Counted from the first letter of the stretch, positions 1 to 13,779 are shown. The stretch is DNA of 64,000 nucleotides from Bondarzewia mesenterica (GCA_004802705.1 SGPL01000081.1:19210-83209), one strand, 5' to 3'. Program-made: numbers and translations. The notes: generated by a model not told the origin, from the sequence alone.

Positions 1-1522
1 GCCAATGTAGAGTTGGGCTGGCGAGGCTTGCCGGTTTTTGCGTCCAACATTGCGCCCCTGTGCCCTGCTCTGAAAAGACAGCTTTCGAAAGTGGGAACAT
101 CGATTATCAAGACGTTGTGAGGTAGCTCTAGAATTCAAGAACCGTTTATGAGTAAGCAAAATTGGGAAAGGAGAAGGGGATACACGGACTGATCTTCATT
201 TCCTCCATCCGACGAAGGTCCTCTGTAGCCGAGTGTACCACGAGGACGAGATTGTTGGCAGAGGTCTCAGAGTCGGGACTGGCCATGCTGCTGTCATCGA
301 ATTTGATATCAGAAGATTCCTGGGCGCATTTCTTAATGGTTGAAAATACCTGATGACTGCTTGAATGATTTGTGGCAGCTTCGCCTTGGGAATAACCTGG
401 CTTTCGCCAAACTTAGAGCACGGAGGTCAGGTGAGTCGCATCGGCATAACGAGTACAACATTCTACTCACTGCATACTGGAAATTAGATTTGAGTCAGTG
501 AGAGGCAATCGTCAACGAGAAAAGTCACGATGCTCACCTTCCACGGATAGGTTGGGGTATTGCGATTGCGAATTTTGTCTACATACTCGCTGACGATGTA
601 ATGGCCCTTTCTAGAAGACGGTCAGCGCAAGACGTGTCACTTGAGACTATCTAGAGGCTGACCGATAATTGTCTTCGGGCACTGGTGGCCAAGATCCCAG
701 TCTGTCAACACGACTCGATGCATATCATCTACAGAATTTGCATATGTAGTATACTGACTTACGCGTCTAAGTGAGCACAACGCACAGCAGCATATCCCCA
801 CTCAAGCACAGATGTAGGATTGCGCTCATGGCACTCGAAATCAACAGCTAAAAATGCCTTATCCCTGTTGTTCCATAAGTGCTGAACAGCCTTAGGCTCT
901 CCGCTCCTAACACGGATCTTGAGTCCCGCCAGGACGGCAGCGGGGAGCGTAGCATGCAGCTTCTTGTATGTCGCATAGTCTGTGACCGTCCGTAAATGCC
1001 TCTGATGAGTCTCGAAAGCCTGAATTCTGAGCATGTTGTCGACGATGGGCAGAGTCTCGCCGAACCTGTCTCCACAAATTCATTGCCAATGAGTCCATCC
1101 ATCGCGGGACAGTGCATGACGCGGAGATCAAATCATACCTGGTCTTGATCATCTTGAGAAAGGCTCCGATAGATGTTATGCGCGTGACGATGTGCGCTCT
1201 GCCTGTCCACGCATCTGTGATGGTGATGACAGGCCAAGAAAAGGCCAAGAATTCCTCGAACGAGTTGAATAGATATCCCCAGGTGCGCTCATACCTGGTA
1301 TTATAATGCCAATGTTGTTGACACGAGATCATGTGTATCTCTGAATAATGACATGCTGTACTGACCATGGGATGCTGTTTTGCTGAAAGTACCCCATGTA
1401 TGCCGTGTATACCTGGAACAGATTGCCCGTGAGATTCCACGCGAAGGCACCAATAGGACTGCACATACAGACTGAAGATCGTACTCCCATCCTCGAATAT
1501 CTACAAGATTAAAATCAGCCAT
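1..1522 (-). CDS. Gfd2/YDR514C-like RNase H-fold protein (partial, runs off left edge)
   Basis: Minus-strand gene in several short exons, whose 3' end lies beyond the left edge. The exon at 759-1034 reads AFLAVDFECHERNPTSVLEWGYA, with a D-x-E pair followed by an E-x-G-Y, as in the DEDD-type RNase H-like nuclease fold of the Gfd2/YDR514C family. Further exons give HYIVSEYVDKIRNRN (near 550-600), FGESQVIPKAKLPQII (near 370-415), VVHSATEDLRRMEEM (near 180-230, the H..D-L position) and VLIIDVPTFESC (near 60-115). These follow the family order. Upstream exons near 1190-1290 (LFNSFEEFLAFSWP) and 1380-1460 (GAFAWNLTGNLFQVYTAYM) form the N-terminus. I place the start at 1522 or 1490; the exon joints there are uncertain. 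Family members are predicted exonuclease-like proteins of unclear cellular role; yeast Gfd2 was found in connection with mRNA export. Assignment rests on motif order. Confidence 0.6.
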
Positions 1523-3281
<1,759 letters not shown>

Positions 3282-3604
3282 TCGATTCGCTTCTTATGTG
3301 GGGTTTGTCCGAGGTGCAGCTTTTATGGTCATTCATGAAGTTAGGGACGACTTCTCATGTATTCATAATGAGGAACGCGTCCGACCTCGCATACGTTAGC
3401 ATGCATCCGCCGCTCCGTCTTCCTTTACCACCAGTCTACTGCATAAATTTTCCATTCTCATAGCTTTCATGTCCGCTAGCCCACATATAGGCCCCCGTCT
3501 GCCGTGACAGCGCAGTGTGCGCAATGTCAGAAATAAAAACCAAAAACACAGGAAAATTAAATCAAAGCACTGTGGTCCGAACGAATCAAAGAGCATATGC
3601 AGCA

Positions 3605-5101
3605 TCAACTGGAATATCCGTCCAACGCTTGGATATTATAGTCAGGCTGCTCCATCGGCGCCCTGTCGACCTCCCTAGCCGCAGCCGCCCCGCGAATCGT
3701 GCCCTCCCACCGCCGGAACCACTCGCCTTCACGCGCTCCGACAAGCACTTGCACGCCCACGCGCGTCTGGACATAATTGCCCCTCGGGCCATACCCTTCC
3801 AACTGGCCAATGTCAACTTCTTCGCCCTGGGAGGGCTTGTACTTCTTGAGCGCGTAAGCGCTCCCTGCGATGGCCCATCGACCGCCGCCCCGCGAGTGGG
3901 AGCGCTTGAACATCCAGATGAAAGGGTATACGAGGGTGATGATGAGAAGGAACTTGAGCCAGCGATTCGACAGAGCGCGGGGAAGACGCGTGAGGGCTTC
4001 TACGTTCCAACCGTAGAGAACATGAAGAAAAGCATGACGAGCCACTGTTTATCAATCGAATCTGAGTGTGAGAAAGCGCGCGGATAACCTTTTCGTAGAC
4101 AAGTTCCTCGAGATACTTTGAGCTCGCACAATAATCGTCCGCCCATTGGCGCAACGTCCAAGAAGACTTGGCGACATCACGCACAAGCGACATCTCCATA
4201 TCGATAGTCGGGTGCAAGGGCTGAACGTTGCCTTTGGCGATCCACGGCGGAATACCCTGAGCCTCGCGCTGGTGACGCCAAACTTTGGCCTCCTTTGGCC
4301 TCCTTTGGCCTCCTTTGCCTCGGCGCGACAAGTCTTGCGCGTAAAGACAGGGATACCAGCCTCGCGGATCATGCCCCACGATACGCTGATTCCTCATCCC
4401 CCAAGGTCCACTGAGTCGGGATGGACGGGATGTCGTGGGTCACGTTTATGAAGAAATCAAAGTCGGTGACGGTCTCGACGTGGGTTTCTGTTCTGGTCTG
4501 CGGCTGGCCAAGCTGTTTGTGCTGCCAACGATACGGGTGCAGCACTCGGTGTGAGTACCCTTGCAATGCAGTTTGTACGTGGGTGTGGTGTTTGCCTGAG
4601 AGAGCAGAAAGCGGTAGAGCGCTTCACCTGTACATCAGATAAATGGAAGAGAAGAAAAAAAGACGAAGCCACACCATCTTCATTCAGACGAGAGTCATAA
4701 GAGATGATAGAACCGTCGCTGGATACAAGATACTCCGCGTCGTAAGGAGTGAAATCTAGAGGAAGTTCTTAGCCACCACCAGAAATGAGAGGGTCTAGCT
4801 AATCAAAGTCGATGAAAAGGTGACCGGTGCTCTCTTCAAACGTTGGAGGTGAGACTGAGGGACCTGGTTCGTTTTGAGAGGGCCAGATGGATTTCTGGGG
4901 AGGATGATCTTTGGACATGCAGTGGTGGTCAGTAAGAAAGAGGTCCCAAAGGCCGTACAAAGCTGGGGAGCTCTGGGGAGACATGAGGGCGATGGATGCC
5001 GATGAAAGATATACTTCTGTAACAAAGATGGACGCGTGAATTCGCACGGACGGAGTAGAGGGACCGCAGCGCTTTTTTGGGAGACACCGCTTGCAAGACA
5101 A
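3605..5101 (-). CDS. Conserved basidiomycete single-pass membrane protein, function unknown
   Basis: Multi-exon minus-strand gene, probably starting at 5101 or a downstream Met. In order it shows a Pro/Ser-rich N-terminus ending in PPTFEEST, a block LDFTPYDAEYLVSSDG then SRLNED (4685-4760), GEALYRFLLSQAN (4590-4640), THVETVTDFDFFINV (4440-4490), QREAQGIPPWIAKGNVQPLH (4210-4275), and a C-terminal part with SNRWLKFLLIITLVYPFIWM (one membrane helix) followed by KRSHSRGGGRW. I recognise this as a family common in mushrooms but know of no assigned function. A 71-nt intron between CK and ETHVE closes the frame in the middle. The joints around 4283-4380 and near 4050 do not close cleanly: a 10-bp tandem repeat lies at the first. 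The final exon model is therefore uncertain. Confidence 0.55.
4283..4321 (+). repeat. 10-bp tandem repeat inside a coding region
   Basis: Three exact head-to-tail copies of CTTTGGCCTC (4283-4312) followed by a 9-base variant copy. The tract sits in the coding region of the minus-strand membrane protein. The unit is not a multiple of three, so each change in copy number shifts the frame. Confidence 0.9.
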
Positions 5102-5184
5102 CGACCATGCGTGTTCAAAGGATGACGCCCGTCACTCCGTTCAAAAGAGTCCATTTTCTTTTTTTCGCGCCTACAGATCGAAGT

Positions 5185-5201
5185 CACGTGATGTATATAT
5201 A
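5185..5201 (+). promoter_or_regulatory. CACGTG box and TATA-like element upstream of UTP14
   Basis: A CACGTG hexamer at 5185-5190 is followed at once by TATATATA (5194-5201), about 115-130 bp before the UTP14 start codon. CACGTG is the binding site of bHLH factors. The spacing fits a fungal core promoter, but regulation is inferred only. Confidence 0.4.
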
Positions 5202-5317
5202 TGGACTCAAATCGAGACATCAAAATTGTGTCAAAAATAACAACGATTGCCAAATGCGGCTGTGGCTGGACCCGAGCTTTGCGAACTATTTCCTTCACAT
5301 ATACTCACTCAAAAGAT

Positions 5318-8300
5318 ATGGCTAGACCAGCTCGAAACGGTCGTGTTGGGAAGCCTATTCCTTTAGCTCGGAAGGCAAATGCTGCTGGATACGCAAAGCG
5401 CCATGCTCGGAAGGCCAAAACCGCAGCAGGACTCTCAGACGTATACGAGTACCAGTCGCAAAAGGTCAGGAGAAGCAATATTGCTCTGACCTTGGACAGG
5501 GACGAAGCAGCCGAGTTTGACCATGGGTCTGACGACGACATCGATCGCGACGCGTTGAGGGCCAGACTTATTGGCGAAAACCAGGATGATGAAAAAATCG
5601 ACTCAGATGATGATGAAGAGTTGGATAGTGATGAGGCATTCGAGGAGAGCGATGAAGAGCGCTTTGCTGGATTCTCCTTCAACTCAAAAGTAAGTGTTCC
5701 GGAGGAAGAGGAGGAAGAAGAAGGTGAGCCAGACGAATTTATCGACGTGCTGGATGTGTTGGACGGCCGGGGAGAACCCGATTTGGGGGGTGAAGAGAAG
5801 GTTACAAGAGTTGACGAGGGCGTGGAAGGCAGAAGCGAGGACGACGACGACAAATCGAAAGACGGAGGCAGTAGTGAGGACCAGGAGGAAAGCGATGGCG
5901 AAGGTTCGACCGAAGGCGACCCCGATCTGATGTTGTCCGCGGATGAAGAGGATGCATCCGGCGCTTTGGAGGACCTCGGAACTTTCATCACAAGTTTGGA
6001 GACTGGGAAAAAGAGGAAGGCTGACGCCACGGAGGCTCCGGGAGACACACCCCGACGGAAAAAAAGGATTATCGAGGAGCGTACAGAAGCTGGCGCTGAG
6101 AACGAGTTCGCTGCACATGTATCAGGTATGTACAATCGCTGCCCGGTTGACGTGAATCACTTAAATGTACATGGTTATAGGTTCGGCTAGACTGTATCTC
6201 GACGACTTGCTTGCTCCTCTCGCGTCCCAGTCGTCGAATCTACTCTCGCTAAAACAGTCAGCCAAGGTGTTGACCTCGTCTAAGGCTGGCACCGTGCTTT
6301 CTGCCCCTCTACCACAGCGAACACAAGAACGATTAGATCGACAAGCAGCGTATGAGCAGACGAAGGAGGAGGTGGACAAATGGAAGGAAACGATGAAACG
6401 TATCAAGGAGGCAAGCAATTCATCATGTCCGGATTCACCTTGATCTGACCCTATTTTTTCTTCTTCAGGCCGAGCACCTCTCTTTTCCTTTACAGGCTGA
6501 GCCTGTGGGTAAGACATCAAATCTTGAGCTAGCAGCTAAATTTAAGGTGACGATTTCATGTCTCTTGACCACTCTCAATGCTCACAGTGCCGTCACATAT
6601 GTTACAAGCCCACTACGGAAATGGAGAGCGCTGTAGACCAGCTGCTTAAGCGAGCCAAAATGCGGGAGGAAGACATCGCTCAGGTGGAGGAGCTGAAAAT
6701 GAACCACCTATCGGCAGAAGAAGTCGCCGCACGACGAGCCGAGGTACGCAAAGTCCGCGAGCTGATGTTTCGCGCAGAAGCAAAGGCGAAGCGTATTGCG
6801 AAAATCAAAAGCAAGACGTATCGACGGATAAAGAAGAAAGAGCGAGAGAAGTTGGCTGCGAAATTGGATGGGGAAATGGACGAGGATGACGAGGAAGTGC
6901 GGATGAAGAGGGAGGCAGAACGGGCATTGGAGAGAGCGACCTTGAGGCATAAGGTCACGGGTAAGTGGGCGAAGGCGATGAAAGGCCGAGGAGATCTTGA
7001 CCAGGACCAAAGAATGGATGTTAATGAGATGCTGGAAAGGGGGGAGAGGTTACGACGGAGGATTAGAGGAGAGAAGGATAGCGGGGACGAGAGCGGGGAG
7101 GGTGACAGTGACGTCGATGAGGACGTCGGCGTCGAAGGGTTGAAGGCCCACGCATTCGAAGAGGTTACTCGGCTCAAAGTAGCTGCTCCAGAACTGGACG
7201 ATGGTAAGAAGGGAAAAAGCGTCCTCGACATGAAGTTCATGCGCGATGCTGCCACGCGCGAACAGCAAGCGTTGAACAAGGAGGCCGACGACTTCATAAA
7301 GGAGCTGGGGGCGGTTGAAGATGATGATGCAGAATTCGGTGATGCTCACGAAGCAGATAATGTTGTCATCCAGCGCACTGGCGGACGACTTTCTTTCAAG
7401 CCAGGACAACAGGTATGTAGTGCATGCAGATCTTGTTCACGTCTATGTTGATTCATGTGTTTCTTGCAGTCATTACGAACCGTTGGGTCATTAGCATCCG
7501 ATACTTCGAGCGTAACCCTCAAATCAACAGATCTGCCTCCCTACGGCGACCTCATGTCCGCTTCTCCTACACCCCCCACACTCTCCGTCAATGCCAATAC
7601 CTCTTCAGCCTCCCGTGAGCAGTCTAATCCATGGCTCATGTCGAGAGATGGCGCATCGAGCATAACTGCGCCAAGGAAGATGAATGAATTGGTGGTGGGC
7701 AAAGATAGCAAAGCCGCAGAGAAGTCAAAGAACAAACTTCAAAAGCAGCAAAGGGGCGGCGAGGAGGAGAAAGAGAAGGAACGGGAAGACGCCGTCGTGG
7801 AGATCGCCCTGGAAAATGTCATCTCGGTGGATGCGTCCTCTGCTGGACCTTCCAAGAGTTCTAAAGGGCAAAGCAATGCGAAAGCGGCGAAGGGTACGTC
7901 TGCCATGGAGGGTGCCGATGATTCGGATGAGAATAGCGAGGTGGAGGAGCAGGAGACGGCGTTGGAGCGCAAGGGAAAGGGTTCGGCCGGCAGGGTCAAA
8001 GCGTTCGAGCAGCGAGACCTCGTAGCCCGTGCATTTGCTGGAGACAACGTTATCCAGGTATGCATATCAATACGCGATGCCACAAGTGCCCACCACTTAT
8101 TTCTCTCTCATAACAGGAGTTTGAAGAGGCAAAACGACGCGAGATACAGGCAGACGCGCCGAAAACGGTCGATACCACTCTTCCAGGCTGGGTACGCATC
8201 TATCCGTGTCATCATCCTCATCTCACTTAACATTCATCTGGATATATCCAGGGCTCCTGGGGTGGTCGAGGCGCGAAGAAGCAAGCGCCCAAGCCTCAAC

Positions 8301-8628
8301 ATCTCAAGAAGGTCGCAGGTGTCGACCCCAAATCGCGGGCGGACTATGGCAAGGCACACGTCATCATCTCTGAGAAGCGCGACAAGAAGGCGGCCAAGTA
8401 CACGGTCAAGGATCTGCCATACCCGTACACGAGCAAGGCGCAGTATGAGCGCAGCCTCGGCACCCCGCTCGGGACTGAGTGGAACACACGGGTGAGCTTC
8501 CAGCGCGGCACGTTGCCAAAGGTCACGAAGAAGGTATGCTTCACGCTGTTTCCTTTACGATTCACTCCTGCTGACACCTCTTTTCTCAGATGGGAACGGT
8601 CATCAATCCCCTTGAGAAGTTATTCTGA
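5318..8628 (+). CDS. UTP14: U3 snoRNP / SSU processome protein Utp14
   Basis: Component of the small-subunit processome in the nucleolus; in yeast Utp14 activates the helicase Dhr1, which removes U3 snoRNA from pre-rRNA. The protein begins MARPARNGRVGKPIPLARKA at 5318. An acidic stretch follows, then SARLYLDDLLAPLASQ, the AEHLSFPLQAEPVG block, FKPTTEMESAVDQLLKRA, a long basic coiled-coil region (AKAKRIAKIKSKTYRRIKKK, 6770-6840), NPWLMSRDG (7626-7652), and the C-terminal GSWGGRGAKK...KDLPYPYTSKAQYERSL...GTPLGTEWNTR...NPLEKLF typical of Utp14. I count seven introns, mostly 50-65 nt. The second (6411-6468) starts with GC instead of GT. Exon phases all close and the gene looks intact. Confidence 0.94.
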
Positions 8629-9030
8629 GCCATGTGTTACATACCTTTCGTCATACTCCTCTCAAAACCACCTTTAGTATAGGCAGCCTTGACACTGACC
8701 GACAGTGTTCTGGTTTAGGATCTCGTCTTTATTTTGCACTGATACCTGTACTTGAACTGAGCAATACCACGTTGCGTCTCTTGTTGGAGGACTCCTTGCT
8801 TGCTTGATACCACCCCGGTCATTTACTCCCAAGTGTTAGTAACAAGCACGTATAATCTCTGGACGGACTTCGCTATTTCTAGAGGTTGCAAGGTATTAAA
8901 AATTGCGTATGAGAGACGGTAACCGTCATGCGACAAATATATATCTACGACAGTGCTAATAGAAATACAGATGCGTATATGGTAAGATGAAGTCCATGTA
9001 CGCTCATCAAAATCTCCATCACGTCTAGTG
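8629..9030. other. Intergenic region between convergent genes
   Basis: About 400 bp holding the 3' ends of UTP14 and of the NRAMP gene. AT-richer than the coding flanks; no gene or repeat seen. Confidence 0.5.
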
Positions 9031-11262
9031 CTAACCCCCCTTACCCATCATCAACGTGACGAGTACATATGCGTTTGCTACGACGATAATCAACCAAATG
9101 CCATACCCAATGCCCGTCACAAGCCAGCCGTTGCTGTAGTACACCGTCTCTCCCGACCGCGCTTCCTCGACATTCGCTGACTGTTCTCCGTCGACTGGTA
9201 CCGGCGTCGGGTCAGCTGGACTACTCTTCGATGGGTCATCAGAAAGCTCCGTTGGAGATGGCGGATGGCTCCGGATGCTCATGATGGATTTGGAGGATGT
9301 AAGCCAGATAAGTGGAAAGACTATGAACGGCAGCACGATCGAGAGCACGACTTGAGATACCACCAGCAGCATGTCAATACCTCGCCGTCCAACGGCGATA
9401 GCCACAACCATAGAGGGAATGAGACCTAGTAGTCTAGTGTAGATACGGCGAAGAACGGGCTATAAGGTCAGTCGAAAGTGCACTTAATCAGTGATGGAAA
9501 GTATTAATGGGATAAGGGATGTAAAGCTACCGAGGTTCTCCATCGGATGAAGCCTTCAGACACATTTTGACCAGCAACTGTGGCTATGATTGATGAACTT
9601 TGTCCGGCGCATAGAAGGGCAAGCGCAAACATGACAGCAGCGCCTGTAGCAGAACTTGAAGTCACTTGGCCCGCTTCCTATAAGTTAGAAGAAGAATGGG
9701 CGTACCACGTCCAACCTCCCGTGCAATGAGATCGTGAGCATCGAATAAACTTGCGGAGTCTCGGTAACTACCAGGTCCGTTCGGTCCTTCCGAGTAGAAA
9801 AACACGGCGGCAGACAGGATTAAAATGCTTTTGAAAAGTGTAGTTCAGTTGTTATCGACCAGGGAATGAATAAACAACAGTAGAGACTTACAGCGAATTA
9901 ATCATAACGGCAAATCCCAGCAAACTGATGATGATGTCCGCAATCCCATGGTATAGATGAGCTTTGACAAACGAAAGCGTGTTGTTCTCTCTATCGGCGT
10001 GACTCTTGCACTCTGTCACATCCGGATCGTTCGGGGGCGCTCGGCATTGCGCGACGATGCCCTCCCATATTTTGCCTGCAGAGAATCGACGACGTAGAAC
10101 TCCGCCAATACTGGAAGTTGAGAACGTAGAATCAAAGGTCGATGACTCCGACAGAGATTTATCCGGTTTCGGCGAGACTCGGTCTTGTGTAGCGAGGGCA
10201 GACCCCAAGAATAGGGCGTGAGGCATGACCGTTGCTCCAAGAATACCGACAGCTAAAAATAGATCGATGATTAGTCCATCGCAAATGTTATATGCATGTA
10301 ACTCCTTACAAGTGTAGAGGGCACCAGATTGGAAAATTGCCTTCGACGGGACATAACCGTCGAATGCCTTATTCCAGTTGACCTCGACTTTCGAGATGAT
10401 AATGCACATGCACACTAATACACCGATGACCTAGCGCATATACGTGCTTCAAAAAGACTGAAGAGTAGATATGAATTTGATACAACTTACCAAGATGGAG
10501 ATTAAGAGCTCGAACATCTTGACCGGGCGCCCGCGCAGAGGATCTCCGAGCGCCAAAATGAATAGCACATCACAAGAAGTCAATAGCACACCCGACCAGA
10601 GCGGCAGTTTGGGGAATAGCATGCACAAAGCAATGGCCGATCCCAAAAAGTTCCGCAAGGTCAGTTGCGATGATGGCGACCTCAGAAAGAGCATACAGCG
10701 GGTAAAGACCGAGCCAGCGAAAGAGACGTGTGTGTCTCGGGCGATGGTAGAGGAGGAGTCGACAATGAGATGCCAGGTCTACACGTTGTTGAGGACGCAG
10801 GCAAAACTAACGATTAGATAAAACGAGTATTTCATGCATTTATGGGAGCACACACCGAGGCCTGTGACGACACCCAGTTTACTTGCCAGGCTCTGCGATC
10901 GAGATACTAAATCAGCAGACACGATGGCCAAATAGCCCCGACTCACTTGGAGGAACAAAGCGAAGATTCCGGACAGCAGGACAACGAATAGGAGTTTGTA
11001 ACCGTACTCTGAGCCCGCCTGAAGATCGACGCCCCAGTTTCCACTGTATGGTAGAAAAAAATATGAAGTCAAAATATTTGAGCATGATGAGCTCGTAGAT
11101 GACTCACGGGTCAAAATAAGCGACCGCACAGACAATCCCGACACCCGTATGCTTCAGGGCGTGTTCGACAATGACTCTGGTGGTGGTCCTGAAACGATTT
11201 GACCATAGTGAAGGGGTAATCTGGCCGGAATCATCAGCGGGACGCTGTCTATGGCACTGCAT
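9031..11262 (-). CDS. NRAMP-family divalent metal transporter (SMF type)
   Basis: Multi-exon proton-coupled divalent metal (Mn2+/Fe2+) importer. The start at 11262 gives MQCHRQRP then EHALKHTGVGIVCAVAYFDP joined across an intron to GNWGVDLQAGSEYGYKLLF: this is the DPGNW metal-binding motif of transmembrane helix 1. Next come AIIATDLAELLGSAIAL, GRPVKMFELLISILV, and ILGATVMPHALFLGSAL, whose MPH is the second metal-binding motif of helix 6. Then IADIIISLLGFAVMINS, and the C-terminal half with VAIAVGRRGIDMLLV and SQVVLSIVLPF, ending in two last membrane helices separated by a Ser/Pro-rich loop (9130-9290). A long Ser-rich insertion lies in the loop after helix 6 (10030-10200). It belongs to the fungal Smf1/2/3 group; which one cannot be told here. 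Confidence 0.93.
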
Positions 11263-11489
11263 GAACTTGGTGAAGATGAGGGTTGGGAAAGAGGGGCATT
11301 GTCAACGACTCGACGAAAAACGGACGAACCCAAGGCAGCGGTACTCCCGCTACTTGGGATCAAGTTATCAACTGCAAATCCGGTTCACGCTCGACTTGGA
11401 GTACGTCATCCGTCCTCTCTAATTTTGACCGATTTCCGCTACATTTGCCTAAATTTACCAACAAGATCAATCGATGAATAATTAATCCC

Positions 11490-12285
11490 TCACAATCTCC
11501 CCTTCATTTTCTCCAGAGTCGCAGCCAATTCCTCCTTGCTGACCTGCTTTTGGACAAAACTCGATGTCTCGCTCAGAACTAATCCCTCCTCCTCGTTTGG
11601 TTTGGGAATTACGTGGAAGTGGACATGATCGACGTGCTAACGCTCCATTCAGAGAAAATAAATCGAGTAGCAACATGTGTGGACCGCTCACCTGAAACGC
11701 CATCTTGCCGTTGTTCTACGCGCGGAATCGACCGACGAAGGTCAGGACGGGTTGAGTCCGACAAAACCAAATCGGGGTGCTCGGGCTTACCTGTAAGACA
11801 TTGTACTGCTCTATACCAGTCGACAGAGCGACTTTCTTGACCACCGGTCCTATGTCGCGCAGGTACTCGTCAGGCAGGTCGCCGATGGTTCTAGCGTGAT
11901 CTTTGACAAAAGAGTCAATTAATTTGAAGGGAGCTCGAGGAGCGTGACGGCGGAATGCCGTGCTTGCATTTCGGGATCACTTGGGTGTGCCCTTCTGACA
12001 CTGGGTTGATGTCCAGGAAAGCCAGGCTGTGAACTCGGTCATTACGGTCTGGCTCGATAGCATAGACCAGTACTGGCAGATCGCAACCGACCTGTAATCA
12101 TTCTCGTATACCTTGAAGCTCGGTATAGTTCCTACACTGCATTGGGCCACCAGCTACCGGAAGGACTGAAGACGGCGAGCCCACCTTTTACGATCAAGCA
12201 AAAAATGCACCTGCAGCAATAGCGTCAGATGAGAGCCAGAGTACTATCATCGCACTGACTTCTCGTCGACGTTTGGATCGGTCAT
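11490..12285 (-). CDS. HNT1: HIT-family nucleotide hydrolase, Hnt1-like
   Basis: Small HINT-type protein that hydrolyses AMP-phosphoramidates (adenosine 5'-monophosphoramidase). Joined exons give MTDPNVDEKCIFCLIVKGT, then IPSFKVYENDYSLAFLDINP, then VSEGHTQVIPK, HARTIGDLPDEYLRDIGPVV, and the catalytic HVDHVHFHVIPKP with the His triad (H-x-H-x-H). It ends EELAATLEKMKGRL. The N-terminal CxxC is typical of Hnt1. Splice junctions close in phase: K|C at a GTCAGT donor, G|T, and Y|S where a 60-odd-nt intron removes a stretch that is otherwise open. It stands head to head with cutC. Confidence 0.87.
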
Positions 12286-12586
12286 AATGTGGGTCGCAGA
12301 TATTTCTACGTATTGTGCGTATTGGAAAGCTGTACAATGGCGTTTCACCTGCAGTGTATAGACCTGTATGGACTGTATTGTGGAGAAAGTTAGCGCCGAC
12401 GCGATCATCGGGGGCTTACAACTGTTTACAAGCGTCAACGGCGGTTCAAATGTTAGGTCTGTTAATCTTAAAAATTATACTTGTACTTATAAGATCATTC
12501 AGTACTCCGTAAGCTCTGAGAGCTCGACGTTTCAATTTCAACGCTCAGCGCAGGTTGCTGTATTGTGCCCTTTCCACCCTCCTCTC
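12286..12586. promoter_or_regulatory. Shared divergent promoter interval HNT1/cutC
   Basis: 301 bp separate the two start codons of the divergent HNT1-like and cutC genes, so both promoters must overlap here. I see no clear known box. Confidence 0.35.
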
Positions 12587-13779
12587 ATGATGGAACAGCA
12601 TAAACCCTCCAGAACATTGATTGAAGTATGCGTCGATTCGGTAGAATCTCATATTGAACAACATTCCTGCGTATCCCACTTGGACTCTGCCCAGTCACAC
12701 GTGTCCTTCATTTCAGTGCCGTGCGTGGTGGAGCTGATCGACTCGAGCTCTGCGGAAATCTGGCCATCGGGGGCGGAACAACGCCTTCTCTGGGCCTCCT
12801 CAGAGCCGTTAGAAAGGCCATCTCCGAGGCGGTGCCCATTATGGTTTGCGTTGCCTGTCAAACATACACAATTCACTCCTGACGCGGGATTGTCTTCCAT
12901 TTCTTTGAGGCCATGGTGCGTCCAAGGACAGGCGATTTCCTCTATACAGATGTAGAGATCGACGTCATGCTTGAAGATATCAGGATCTTCAAGCAGACCG
13001 GTGTTGCTGGAGTCGTTTTTGGTGTCTTGAAAGGTGATGGTACTGTGGATGTTCATCGGACGAGTATGTAAGTTCTCAAGCACATTGTACACCAACGTGT
13101 AGAAGTTGAAGGCTTCTTAATTCCTGAGACTTGCGAAGGAAGCAGCTCCCATGCAAGGTACGCTCACATTTTCTTCGATATTGTTTGGCATCCTGCACAG
13201 TCTAGGTCATCAGTCTGCTTCCATCGGGCGTTTGATACGACAAGAGAAGCATCCGAAGGTGAGTCACATAGTATCCCAACTATGATGATGTTAACAATGA
13301 ATAATCTTTGCCGTCCTTACCATGCCAGCGTTTAGAGACGTATCACAAATCCCGGGCATCATCCGCATTCTCACAAGGTCGAACAAATCACCTCATAAGT
13401 TCATTTCTTCCATCTCATCCTGCGCATATTCAGCGGCCATGCACGAGACGTTTCAACGTCTCTCGAAACCTTGATTCCCTTTCTCGATGCTAGTGCAAAG
13501 AATCCTGATGCATGTATTCCTGGCATTCTACCCGGCTCTGGCATCAGTCCCAAAACCATCCGTATCGTTTTGGACGCACTGCTCCCGTATGGTCTTAAGG
13601 AGGTTCATCTAAGCGGAGGTAGATGACTTGAGGGAGAAATGACACATAGAGCGTCCGGGTTGGGCATGGGCGTTGGACATAGTGAGTGGGGGGTCTGGCG
13701 GACGGATGAGAGGTCAATCCGGGAGGTCCGAGCGGTCATGGATGAGGTGTCCGAAGAAAGGATTAAGGAGTTGAATTGA
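12587..13779 (+). CDS. cutC: CutC family copper homeostasis protein, reading frame interrupted
   Basis: TIM-barrel protein of the CutC family, linked to copper tolerance in bacteria and animals. Segments in order: LIEVCVDSVES (12615-12650), VRGGADRLELCGNLAIGGG (12722-12780), TTPSLGLLRAVRKAISEAVP, then across an intron (donor at 12844) AMVRPRTGDFLYTDVEIDVM, GVAGVVFGVLKGDGTVDVHR, CFHRAFDTTREASE (13210-13260), a weak helix QIPGIIRILT, and GILPGSGISPKTIRIVLDAL with EVHLSGG. Two problems: no splice site joins the first exon to the second in the right phase, and a TGA at 13624-13626 interrupts the frame. Coding-like sequence continues in the same frame for 50 codons to the next TGA at 13777. Either the gene is decaying or the sequence has base errors. 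The family identity is firm. Confidence 0.78.

Noticed and set aside
5305..7297. Long minus-strand open frames (up to 276 codons, very Ser-rich) opposite UTP14
   Set aside because: They are the antisense of Asp/Glu/Lys-rich codons of UTP14; no motif, and the plus-strand protein is unambiguous.
12649..13095. 148-codon minus-strand frame
   Set aside because: Antisense to clear CutC exons; it has no recognisable motif.
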